From IMG/VR virus record IMGVR_UViG_3300021517_000012, positions 1 through 37,091 of that record: a DNA stretch of 37,091 nucleotides; one strand, 5' to 3'. This DNA comes from a virus. Below the pieces are notes generated by a model, which worked only from the letters and a program-made list of their open reading frames with translations, was not told the origin of the DNA and made no database searches. The position numbers and the translations under genes are program-made. Numbering within the stretch: the stretch's first letter is position 1; every line of letters starts with the position of its first letter. This document shows, one piece after another, positions 7,898 to 14,755 of the stretch.

Positions 7898-8359
7898 TCA
7901 ACAAATCGTTTCGCTCACCAGCACCGCCATCAGAACGCCGTGATACTGGTTCTCACTGCCACGCGGCCATTGAAACACACCCGCTTGTGGAGCAAAGCCG
8001 GTGATCGTTGCGCTGGGTGTGAGCTTGCGGTGCGTCGAAAAATAGCGGACATATTGGGCGACGTAATCCGTCAACACTTCCCACACATTCGCCACCCCGC
8101 CCGCTTTGCCAATCGTTTGGTACAGCAGCAAATCCACCACCCGCCAGACGACCTGCGCGTTCTTGAAGCTGACCATCTCAAAACCCTCAACGGCCGAACC
8201 CCCTTCCGCGCCCGGTGGCAGCAGCAGACGAATCGGCAGTCGGTCAGAGATAACGCTATTCTTCACCTCATCCAACGCCCACGCCGGAACCTCACGGCCG
8301 TTCGTGAGCGTGATGGTTTGGGCGGCTAACGCATTGTGAATTCCCACCAGGTCTGACAT
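7898..8359 (-). CDS. Tail completion / terminator-like protein (tentative)
   Basis: 153 residues, MSDLVGIHNALAAQTITLTNGREV, coupled to the upstream connector gene by a TAATG overlap. Place (after the head-tail connector, before the tube protein) and size fit a tail terminator or joining protein, but I see no diagnostic motif. The sequence is mixed alpha/beta (QVVWRVVDLLLYQTIGKA, AQYVRYFSTHRKL). It ends in SETIC. Confidence 0.5.
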   Translation of the reverse strand: MSDLVGIHNALAAQTITLTNGREVPAWALDEVKNSVISDRLPIRLLLPPGAEGGSAVEGFEMVSFKNAQVVWRVVDLLLYQTIGKAGGVANVWEVLTDYVAQYVRYFSTHRKLTPSATITGFAPQAGVFQWPRGSENQYHGVLMAVLVSETIC

Positions 8360-8982
8360 TACAACCTCACAAACGGCAGCAGCCGCGCCTGCACGTCATT
8401 GGGCAAATCGCCCATCAACAGGAGAATCCCATCTTGCGAAACCTCGCTCTCTTCCCGGTCGCGCAGGTCATCCTTCTGCATGTAGAGCCAATGAGCCAGG
8501 CGAATGGTGGCCGCCTTAATCGCTGCTGGCGGGGTCACGCTAAAAGCCCACCGGCCGGTGATACTGATCGCCTCCTCCCGGTCATCCTCATACGTCCAGG
8601 CTTTGGACACCGAAGATTTGATGGTCAGCGCGTACCAGGGCCAGGCATCACGCACGGCCGGCATCACCGAAGAGCCGCTAGAGACGGTGCGTAATCGCGG
8701 CGTGGTCACGTACTCATTCACCGTGACTTCCTCACCATCACCATTCAGCACTTCGGCGATCTGGCAAATGTCGTAGGGCAGGTGCAGGGTGCGGCCGTCC
8801 ACCGTTTCCTCGCTGTAATCAATCAGCCGGGTTTCATCCGCATCCGCCTCAAAACAGCGATGGGTGACGTTTTCAACGATGTCCTGGGCAGCATCAATCT
8901 TGGCCTGCAACAGATCAGTATTGATGCCCTCTTCCAGCACACCCATCTCCTGCATCACCTCTTCCAGCGTGGCGTAGGCCAT
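8359..8982 (-). CDS. Head-tail connector (gp6 / YqbG-like)
   Basis: 207 residues, MAYATLEEVMQEMGV. The N-terminal helix pair (TDLLQAKIDAAQDIVENVTHRCFE), a central beta part (DGRTLHLPYDICQIAEV) and a C-terminal helix (AAIKAATIRLAHWLYMQKDDL) match the phage connector fold, in which helices ring the portal and prepare the tail joint. Its ATG follows the previous stop by 3 bases and its stop overlaps the next start (TAATG). Confidence 0.7.
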   Translation of the reverse strand: MAYATLEEVMQEMGVLEEGINTDLLQAKIDAAQDIVENVTHRCFEADADETRLIDYSEETVDGRTLHLPYDICQIAEVLNGDGEEVTVNEYVTTPRLRTVSSGSSVMPAVRDAWPWYALTIKSSVSKAWTYEDDREEAISITGRWAFSVTPPAAIKAATIRLAHWLYMQKDDLRDREESEVSQDGILLLMGDLPNDVQARLLPFVRL

Positions 8983-8984
8983 TA

Positions 8985-9332
8985 TCAGTCCTTCGAGATT
9001 TTGAACGCGCCGCAGGTCACAGTGGTAACGGCCGAAAAGTCCACATAGATCGTGCCATCGTCCCGAACATACAGGTCTCGATCTTCCAATGAAATCTTTT
9101 GCCGCACCCCTGCGCCGATGGAGACGGTACGATCCGCAATGGCCAGCCCGCCTGCGGTGGCCGGGGTTTGAATGGTGACGGTGATGGACGAGCCACTACC
9201 GTTCAGCACTTCAATATAACTAGCCGCATTGCGGTCTGCGGCCACAGAATGCCCATCGGCATTGGCAGCCGAAAGGCTGACGATCAGGCCGTCCTTATCA
9301 ATTTCGTTTACGGTTAGTGCTGTACGTGCCAT
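8985..9332 (-). CDS. Small beta-rich capsid-region protein (possible decoration protein)
   Basis: 115 residues, MARTALTVNEIDKDGLIVSLSA, with SD GGGAG. It is almost all beta-forming Thr/Val/Ala/Gly sequence (GSGSSITVTIQTPATAGG, DLYVRDDGTIYVDFSAVTTV). Such short beta proteins next to capsid genes are often decoration or stabilising proteins; the assignment is by composition and place only. A hairpin (9350-9379) sits just before its SD. Confidence 0.5.
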   Translation of the reverse strand: MARTALTVNEIDKDGLIVSLSAANADGHSVAADRNAASYIEVLNGSGSSITVTIQTPATAGGLAIADRTVSIGAGVRQKISLEDRDLYVRDDGTIYVDFSAVTTVTCGAFKISKD

Positions 9333-9349
9333 GTGTTATCTCCCGATAA

Positions 9350-9379
9350 GAGGACGGCCAGGTGCCGCCGGCCGTCCTC
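9350..9379 (-). other. Intercistronic hairpin
   Basis: Perfect 10-bp stem GAGGACGGCC/GGCCGTCCTC with a 10-base loop, in the 70-base gap between two capsid-region genes. The arms carry GGCCGTCC, overlapping the dispersed palindrome. The bases after the stem on minus (TTATC) form only a weak U-run, so processing or mRNA stability is as likely as termination. Confidence 0.55.
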
Positions 9380-9401
9380 ATGGGCCACCAATAGGCGGCG
9401 A

Positions 9402-9851
9402 CTACCCAGCGACGATAACGTGATCCAGGAAGTCGGCGTGCTGCGTGACCGGCCGTTTCGTCGGAACACCGATAAAAACGATGCAGGCGTTGTCGGTACC
9501 ACTGACACCGCTCACATCCAGCGTGACGTATCGGTAATCGTTGTTGATGTCCAGCTTGCGGGTTTGCACCTCGATAACAATCCACTTCTGGTCATCAGTG
9601 CCCGCTGAATCAGTATCGGCTGCCCCCGTGATGTCTTTCGGTGTGCCGTTGACCGCTGTCGCCTGCTGTACCTTGAAATCCAGGGCATCGGCAATCACGT
9701 CCAGACCGACCAGAAACGCGAACCGCTCGAAGCGAGAGACATCAATGAAAGAGCCAGAGGCGGGAAATTTCGCGTTGGTGAGGGCAGTCAGACCCGGCTC
9801 TAAAACCTGGATGTACAGGTCTTTGCCTATAGAATTGAGTAACATGCTCAT
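9402..9851 (-). CDS. Capsid-region protein, function unknown
   Basis: 149 residues from ATG at 9851 (MSMLLNSIGKDLYIQVLEPG), chosen because TTGGAGG lies 8 bases upstream; the longer reading would start with a TTG inside that SD. The protein is beta-rich (FLVGLDVIADALDFKVQQAT, KWIVIEVQTRKLDINNDYRYV). Lying right after the capsid gene, it is probably a virion component such as a cement protein; I do not recognise a family. Confidence 0.55.
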   Translation of the reverse strand: MSMLLNSIGKDLYIQVLEPGLTALTNAKFPASGSFIDVSRFERFAFLVGLDVIADALDFKVQQATAVNGTPKDITGAADTDSAGTDDQKWIVIEVQTRKLDINNDYRYVTLDVSGVSGTDNACIVFIGVPTKRPVTQHADFLDHVIVAG

Positions 9852-9872
9852 GAGAGAATCCTCCAAGAAAGG

Positions 9873-9898
9873 GGCGGGGCTGGATAGTCAGCCCCGCC
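9873..9898 (-). other. Hairpin downstream of the capsid gene
   Basis: Perfect 10-bp stem GGCGGGGCTG/CAGCCCCGCC with a 6-base loop between the capsid stop and the next SD. On minus it is followed by CCTTTCTT, a poor U-run. It may partly terminate or protect the capsid transcript so that capsid is made in excess of the genes below. Confidence 0.55.
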
Positions 9899-9912
9899 GG
9901 ATTTTTATGCAA

Positions 9913-12333
9913 CTATGCCGCCACCTTTTGCACGGCCGCTTTCCAGGTCTCAACCGGTCGGCCACCAACGCGCTTGCGCACGTGCAACTCCACCTTGTTG
10001 ATCCCTGTGTAACTGTCCTGCATCCGCATCACTGTCAGGCCAGCCCGGTCTACAATGTAGTAGCCGCTCATGTCCGCGAACAGGATGGCGAAGGCGTTGG
10101 CCGCTACGTCAGGCATCGCCTCAGATTCCAAAGCGGGACGGCGCAGCAAAGTACCCTCTTCGCTCAAGTCGCCGAAGGCAAAATCTGAGCCAGTGCCGCT
10201 GACGGTGAGGGCTTCGATGTCGCCGTAGGTGTCGCTATTGGCAACAAAGCTGCCCCGGCCACGATATTGGGAGGCCACACCGCGCTTTAAGGCTTTAATG
10301 CCGGCCGTCGTAAGAGCGGACGCGCCACCGGAGTTGACTTCCGTCAGGCTCAGGCTGTTTGCCGCACCCGGCAACCAGCCCAGCGGCTTTCCCACACCGT
10401 CGCCTATCAGGAACACCTCATCCTCATCAATGGCTACCGTCATCACGACGTCGTCTTCTACCAGTGTCGTCAGGTTGGAAGCATCCTCAACCAGCGAAGT
10501 AGACATCGGGATTTTGTAGGTGTAGATGTCGGCGATAACCGTTTCCATGCCGAGCGTGGCGTTTTGTTCGGCTGGGGCCTGGGTTTCTGTTCCCCACTGA
10601 CCGCGCAGGTTGCCCACGTAGCGGTCATTGCCACCGCTATAGACGGGCACTTCGATGGAGTTGCCACGCACCAGGGTGATGACACGAGCGCCGCCACCGC
10701 GTACGGCCGTCAGGCCAGGTAGACGCCGGGCGATGTTCTCCTGCATGTTCGGTGGCACCGCGTACCCACCCAGGCTACCCTGCGCTTCTACCATCGCGTC
10801 CTTCAATTCGCGCATGTCCATGCCGTCTTGCAACGCTTTGATGACGTAAGCCGGGGCAAAGACCTGCCGCTTGAGCAACTTCACCTCTTTCGCATCCATC
10901 TCGCCAGTACCGAAGCGGATGTATTTGGCGAAGGCGATGTTCTGGGCCATGACGAACGCCTTGTAATTACCGCCAGCTATTTCGTCCATGACCAGGTGTT
11001 TCACCTCGTCATCGCTCTTACCGCCGTAGCGCACGTTGTACAGGATGTCCGTAAACTTCTTTTCTTCATCCTCGCCGGGTACGTTGTAGCCGCTGTCATT
11101 GACGGCCGGTTCTTTAGCGAGTTTGGCTTCTAAGGCCGTTACCTTTTCTCCGACTGCGGCAACGCCGGTTTTCACTGCGTTGGTAATCAATTTTTCAAGT
11201 TCTTCAGGGGGCATGTTGAAATCCTCCGATTTATTCGATTGGGTTATTACTGTTTCTTTACCAGGGGCAGGGGTTGGTTGTACGGCCGTCGCGGTTGCGG
11301 TTGAAGTGGAGACAGCCATAGTCTTCACCTCCTGTAACAACGCCTTTAGGCCGGGCAGCCTGGCTGCCTGCTCCTGGGCATAAGACTTGAGGGGTACAAC
11401 TTTGGTTTGTTCCGGGCCTGCGGCCGGTGTGGGGGTCAGGCTGGCATCCAATCCCAACGGCCAGGTGGTGATGTGGTACGACTTACGGCCGTTGCTCCCT
11501 GACTTCAATTCGCGCCGCACCAGGTGGGTGGCCGTGCCAGACGACCAGCCCATCTTACCCATTTCCGTTAGCTGGTAGACGGCCGCTTCGTATTCGTCGG
11601 CCAGGTCAAGTTGTGCCTGAATCCAGACACCCACCTTGTCAACCTTCAGGCTTGCCAGCCCTTTGGCGAATTTGCCGCCCAGACGCTTCACGCCTAACGT
11701 GGCATCCAGCCCGTGCTGGTAATAGACCAGGCACTTCTCATGCGGGCCGAAATCCGTCTCCGCATCGAAGAAATCATCTTCCAGATCAGGGGTGTCCGCG
11801 TCGCTAAACTTCACCAGATAGCCACCGACGATGCCCGCGCCTAGAGCCTTCACCTCACCGCCAAAGCTGACGGTGGTGTTCTCTAGCCGCTCGGCTTCCA
11901 CCCACTCCGCTTCCACCAGCGTCCACGCCTCGCGGGGTTGCAAGACCACCTGCCCGTCCACGATGGTGTAATCCACCCGCCAATACCCGGCCCCCTTCTG
12001 GACAATGGCAAAGCCGTCGTAAACATGGGAAGTCCAGGCATCATATTCACGGCTGGCTTCTAGCACGCGCCAGATGGCACTAAACACCGCGCTTACTACG
12101 TCATTGAGGGCGGTGGCTTTCAACGGTTCGTTGCCAGCTTCCGGTTCTGGTTCAGTCGCAGGGATTGGTTCGACTGGGGTTGTTGCTTCTACGGCCGTCG
12201 GCTCAGTCGCTTGTGTGCCGCTGTCGGCCGTGCCGGTGATGGTGATAGCGGTTACTTTCGCGTCGCTGCCGGTGGTGACGGCATTCGTGCTGTCATTCAC
12301 AGCGGCGATTTTCATTTCTTCTTCTGAAGGCAT
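9913..12333 (-). CDS. Fused prohead protease and HK97-fold major capsid protein
   Basis: 806 residues from ATG 12333 (MPSEEEMKIAAV, SD GGAGG). Residues ~1-70 are a Thr/Pro/Glu-rich tail and ~70-150 an unassigned domain. Residues ~155-300 resemble the HK97 prohead protease (S78 type): VSFGGEVKALG, VYYQHGLDAT with His207, and GWSSGTATH with Ser264/265 as candidate catalytic residues. After a linker, ~374-470 look like the scaffolding delta region. From ~500 the HK97 capsid follows (GGYAVPPNMQENIARRL, PMSTSLVEDA, DEVFLIGDGVGKPLGW, NAFAILFADMSGYYIVDR). Capsid is needed in hundreds of copies and protease in few. Two in-frame internal starts with strong SDs, at 11319 and 11214, could supply free capsid of 468 or 433 residues. 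Confidence 0.88.
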   Translation of the reverse strand: MPSEEEMKIAAVNDSTNAVTTGSDAKVTAITITGTADSGTQATEPTAVEATTPVEPIPATEPEPEAGNEPLKATALNDVVSAVFSAIWRVLEASREYDAWTSHVYDGFAIVQKGAGYWRVDYTIVDGQVVLQPREAWTLVEAEWVEAERLENTTVSFGGEVKALGAGIVGGYLVKFSDADTPDLEDDFFDAETDFGPHEKCLVYYQHGLDATLGVKRLGGKFAKGLASLKVDKVGVWIQAQLDLADEYEAAVYQLTEMGKMGWSSGTATHLVRRELKSGSNGRKSYHITTWPLGLDASLTPTPAAGPEQTKVVPLKSYAQEQAARLPGLKALLQEVKTMAVSTSTATATAVQPTPAPGKETVITQSNKSEDFNMPPEELEKLITNAVKTGVAAVGEKVTALEAKLAKEPAVNDSGYNVPGEDEEKKFTDILYNVRYGGKSDDEVKHLVMDEIAGGNYKAFVMAQNIAFAKYIRFGTGEMDAKEVKLLKRQVFAPAYVIKALQDGMDMRELKDAMVEAQGSLGGYAVPPNMQENIARRLPGLTAVRGGGARVITLVRGNSIEVPVYSGGNDRYVGNLRGQWGTETQAPAEQNATLGMETVIADIYTYKIPMSTSLVEDASNLTTLVEDDVVMTVAIDEDEVFLIGDGVGKPLGWLPGAANSLSLTEVNSGGASALTTAGIKALKRGVASQYRGRGSFVANSDTYGDIEALTVSGTGSDFAFGDLSEEGTLLRRPALESEAMPDVAANAFAILFADMSGYYIVDRAGLTVMRMQDSYTGINKVELHVRKRVGGRPVETWKAAVQKVAA
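11212..11227 (-). promoter_or_regulatory. Internal ribosome-binding site and start within the protease-capsid gene
   Basis: GGAGG (11227-11223) lies 8 bases before an in-frame ATG at 11214 (MPPEELEKLITNA, residue 374), just where the capsid delta-domain-like part begins. It would yield a 433-residue capsid without protease. Confidence 0.55.
11317..11333 (-). promoter_or_regulatory. Second internal ribosome-binding site in the protease-capsid gene
   Basis: AGGAGG (11333-11328) lies 8 bases before an in-frame ATG at 11319 (MAVSTSTATATAV, residue 339), in the linker after the protease domain. It would yield a 468-residue product. Confidence 0.55.
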
Positions 12334-12350
12334 ACTGACCTCCAAACAAC

Positions 12351-12405
12351 AAAAAAGCGGCTTGTGAGGGGTCTCACAAGCCGCTGTCGGTTTCCCAAGA
12401 GGGGC
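12351..12405 (-). promoter_or_regulatory. Leader element B: CCCCTCT box plus terminator-like hairpin before the capsid gene
   Basis: On minus: GCCCCTCTTGGGAAA (12405-12391), CCGACA, a perfect 12-bp stem GCGGCTTGTGAG/CTCACAAGCCGC (12384-12373 and 12368-12357) with a 4-base loop, then TTTTTT, followed by the capsid SD and ATG. Box, spacer and stem base match element A at 5167-5224. Confidence 0.78.
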
Positions 12406-12417
12406 ATGAATTTGTTT

Positions 12418-12431
12418 GATTTAATTTTACA
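12418..12431 (-). promoter_or_regulatory. AT-rich promoter/operator motif before the protease-capsid gene
   Basis: TGTAAAATTAAATC on minus, identical to the motif before the tape measure gene (5237-5250), at the same position upstream of the CCCCTCT box. It lies just past the stop of the preceding gene, so a new transcript probably starts here. Confidence 0.5.
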
Positions 12432-12447
12432 GAAACAAAACAAAAAG

Positions 12448-12804
12448 TCAATCAGACTTCATCGCCTCCAATAACTCGGCAAACCATCGCCGTGCTTCAG
12501 CCTCCGGCATACACTCTGACCAAACCGCAATCACCTTTTCCCTGGCCCGGCGCATCGCATCTGCATCAATAATGCCCGGTCTGGCCGGTGGTTTGCGGCT
12601 CACGGTGATTCGGCTCCGTTCATCCGGTGTGGGGACAGGGCGTTTGTAAGTAGCCGCTTTCGCCTCGGCCGCCGCCCGTGGCACCTGCCAGTAGCCGTCC
12701 ACCTTCGCGCCCTCTATCTGCCTCGTCTGAATCCAGATGCCGATGGTGGAAGCGTGAACGCCAATCAACTCACCCGCTTCTTTGGCACTGATCATGTCGC
12801 TCAT
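12448..12804 (-). CDS. MerR/excisionase-like helix-turn-helix protein
   Basis: 118 residues. The N-terminal ~45 (ISAKEAGELIGVHASTIGIW followed by GYWQVPRAAA) form a winged helix-turn-helix like excisionases and MerR heads. The rest is basic, then helical (REKVIAVWSECMPEAEARRW). It starts by ATGA overlap with the upstream gene and is followed directly by the capsid promoter motif. A DNA-binding protein inside the head cluster is unexpected; it may regulate the late promoter just downstream, or be an excisionase whose gene was carried here. Confidence 0.65.
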   Translation of the reverse strand: MSDMISAKEAGELIGVHASTIGIWIQTRQIEGAKVDGYWQVPRAAAEAKAATYKRPVPTPDERSRITVSRKPPARPGIIDADAMRRAREKVIAVWSECMPEAEARRWFAELLEAMKSD

Positions 12805-13070
12805 TTTATCTTCCCCACATAGGCGGCCAGCCTATCCGTCAGCCCTTTCGTTTTGGGTACCTGAAACGTTATATGAGAGTGGATAACAGTATCGGTTGTC
12901 ACCTTCGCCAGTTTCTCCTTGAACTCCGCTGCCTCCTCCCCGACTAATTTCTTGGGTAGACCATGCGTAAACGTGACGGTGAGCATCGCCACCCCCTGGT
13001 AATCATGCTCTTCCACATAAACAATTTGGTCTGTGTTGATCGTTAGTTTTCCCACTTGGATAAACATCAT
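12801..13070 (-). CDS. Small conserved-looking protein
   Basis: 89 residues, MMFIQVGKLTINTDQIVYVEE, SD GAGGAG directly preceded by the ACGGCCGT palindrome. A beta-sandwich-like first half (MLTVTFTHG) and a helical middle (AAEFKEKLAKV). No family recognised. ATGA overlap with the next gene indicates coupling. Confidence 0.55.
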   Translation of the reverse strand: MMFIQVGKLTINTDQIVYVEEHDYQGVAMLTVTFTHGLPKKLVGEEAAEFKEKLAKVTTDTVIHSHITFQVPKTKGLTDRLAAYVGKIK

Positions 13071-13085
13071 GTCTCCTCACGGCCG

Positions 13086-13481
13086 TCACGACCGCAAAAC
13101 CTTATCCACTTCCTCCCCAATCTCCTCAAGCACAAAATGGGTATTGGCATCCAGCACTTCCTGATCCGTCTGCCAGCGTCCCTGGTGGATGCCCGCTTGC
13201 TGCCCCTCACCCTGCACATCTGGGGCGTAAGGCGTGTTGTTGCCGATAATCGCCTCCATCGCAAACAGGCTACTTTTCACTTCATGCGCCCAGCTACGGC
13301 CGAGCTTGCCAGTGCGCCGGTATTTGCTGTCGGGCGGCGGTGGTGGGTACTTCGCCATCTCCGTGCGAAGCCGCGCCCCAATCCGGTTGAACGCTGGCTG
13401 GAGGAAGTAAGGCTTGCTCAACACCTCCAATAGCGCGGCGATTTCCTCATCGCCAATCAGTTCAATCTTATATTCGCTCAT
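13086..13481 (-). CDS. HK97 gp10-like head-tail joining protein
   Basis: 131 residues, MSEYKIELIGDEEIAALLEV. The middle YRRTGKLGRSWAHEV followed by IIGNNTPYAPDVQGEG matches the gp10/neck protein family pattern (TGxL..SW...V.....N...YA..VE.G), with a C-terminal helix EEVDKVL. This family joins completed heads and tails. It is usually found after the capsid gene; here it comes before it. Its start overlaps the preceding gene by 14 bases. Confidence 0.7.
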   Translation of the reverse strand: MSEYKIELIGDEEIAALLEVLSKPYFLQPAFNRIGARLRTEMAKYPPPPPDSKYRRTGKLGRSWAHEVKSSLFAMEAIIGNNTPYAPDVQGEGQQAGIHQGRWQTDQEVLDANTHFVLEEIGEEVDKVLRS

Positions 13482-13779
13482 CAGCTACAAAGTGGGGCGC
13501 AGCAATATGCCGCACCCAATCACGGGCAAACTCAAAGCCCAGGCCACAGGAGGGGCAAACGTAGACGGAGTGAAAGCCAACCACCACCCGACCGTGAACC
13601 TGCAAGGTAATGGGGTTAGACCCACTGTCCAACAGGATACGGCCGTTCGCCCCCATCAACAGCAACTTCACCCACCCCTCCTTCGTGTCCACCTCCGTCG
13701 TCAACGCCGTCACATCCGTTCCATTCAGCAGCACAACCCTCACCTGTTGCGCTATCGGTTCGTTGGCAGTAATGTGCAT
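13468..13779 (-). CDS. Single zinc-finger protein in the head module
   Basis: 103 residues, MHITANEPIAQQVRVVLLNG, with SD GGAGG. The first ~65 residues are beta-rich (VTALTTEVDTKEGWVKLLLM). The C-terminus carries CPSCGLGFEFARDWVRH then IAAPH, a C-x2-C-x11-H-x4-H zinc-finger pattern like C2H2 fingers. Zinc-finger knuckles occur in virion and DNA-binding phage proteins. Function unknown. It overlaps an alternative open frame (13616-13906) on the same strand. Confidence 0.6.
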   Translation of the reverse strand: MHITANEPIAQQVRVVLLNGTDVTALTTEVDTKEGWVKLLLMGANGRILLDSGSNPITLQVHGRVVVGFHSVYVCPSCGLGFEFARDWVRHIAAPHFVADERI

Positions 13780-13906
13780 AGAGTTCCTCCAAATCGGCCG
13801 GTGTCAGGATATGCCCCACGCCGTCCAGGTAAATGAGGCGGTACGGCCGTCCTGCCTGGTCGGTGGCTGCGTTTTTACTCAACTTGATTAAATCAGATTT
13901 AATCAT
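13616..13906 (-). CDS. Short gene overlapping the zinc-finger gene
   Basis: 96-codon frame beginning MIKSDLIKLSKNAATDQAG. The first ~45 residues (RPYRLIYLDGVGHILTPADL) look like real protein; the rest, Gly-rich and Trp-containing, runs for 164 bases in a different frame over the zinc-finger gene and looks like shadow sequence. The start has no SD and lies inside a palindrome. Either two genes truly overlap, or this is a short protein extended by a lost stop, or the two frames are one frameshifted protein. Confidence 0.4.
   Translation of the reverse strand: MIKSDLIKLSKNAATDQAGRPYRLIYLDGVGHILTPADLEELYAHYCQRTDSATGEGCAAEWNGCDGVDDGGGHEGGVGEVAVDGGERPYPVGQWV
13885..13905. promoter_or_regulatory. 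AT-rich palindromic operator-like site
   Basis: Two 10-base arms (TGATTAAATC / GATTTAATCA) around a central A form a perfect palindrome overlapping the start of the 13616-13906 frame. On minus it reads TATGATTAAATC, the same core as motifs at 31200, 31563 and 31996. As the most symmetric copy it suggests the family is a dimer-binding site. Confidence 0.55.
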
Positions 13907-13933
13907 ACATTATATTGGCATCGTCATCACGAA

Positions 13934-14755
13934 TCAAGCAGCAACCACATACGCCTCTTTCGCCAACCCAACAGATTGTTCGTGAAGCGGGCCGCAAATA
14001 TCACATACAAGTTCATCATTCGCCGTCAGCCATATCCAATGCCACTCGCCATTCTCCTGCTTCTCCAACGTCACATCGCAGCGGCAGCGCACATGGCTAT
14101 CATCCGGCGGCTTGCGCTCCGGCGGGAGGTCAGCCAGGCCACTCGCCATGTAACCGGCCACCTTGCCCTCAGCATAAGCCCGCGTCGCTTCCGTCTCGGC
14201 AATCATCTGCGCCCGGTCTACATTGAAGATTGCCTCAATCCGGGCGGTGGCTGGCTCATTGGCGAAGATGGGGCGGATGCTGTTAGCCAGCTCCTCCATG
14301 TCCCCACCCTGCTCAATCCAGCTACGCAGCACCCCCCGCAGACGGGTGGCCGTTGTATTGTTAATGCCCGTCACCAGGTCAAAGCTATAGCCCTGGACAA
14401 ACTCGCTGGCGGCCGCATCTGCTAATGCCCAATCTACGCTGATACCCGTACCGATCAGGGTGTCGGCCACCATTGCCCCACCCGCTTCGGTGCCACTGGT
14501 GAGCAGGGTAGCGACGGCCGTCAGTAAATCTTCGGAGTTCGCCGCCAGGATGGTCTCAATACTGGCGATGATTTCATCTTCAGAACGGCCGTGCCCGTTG
14601 CGAATTGCCCGCAGTTGCTTTTGCAGAGCCACATGAATATCGGTGACGGCCGTCTGTTCAATGTCACCCAGGTCATCGTTGTCATCCCGATGAACTTCCG
14701 CTTTTAACGCGAGCGTGGACGCGAAAGGGCCTTTCGGGGCGAAAGGGGGCAGCAA
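13934..14755 (-). CDS. Mu gpF-like minor head protein
   Basis: 273 residues; the only usable start is TTG at 14755 inside the portal gene (74-base overlap). Helical N-terminal two thirds (NVDRAQMIAETEATRAYAEG) is the usual signature of the family. The zinc-like motifs are present but in swapped order: PPDDSHVRCRCDVTL comes before WIWLTANDELVCDICGPLHE, while the common form has CxxC..LhG first and PP.H..CRC last. The protein is needed in head assembly and often binds the portal or scaffold. Order portal then F-like matches many phages. Confidence 0.75.
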   Translation of the reverse strand: MLPPFAPKGPFASTLALKAEVHRDDNDDLGDIEQTAVTDIHVALQKQLRAIRNGHGRSEDEIIASIETILAANSEDLLTAVATLLTSGTEAGGAMVADTLIGTGISVDWALADAAASEFVQGYSFDLVTGINNTTATRLRGVLRSWIEQGGDMEELANSIRPIFANEPATARIEAIFNVDRAQMIAETEATRAYAEGKVAGYMASGLADLPPERKPPDDSHVRCRCDVTLEKQENGEWHWIWLTANDELVCDICGPLHEQSVGLAKEAYVVAA

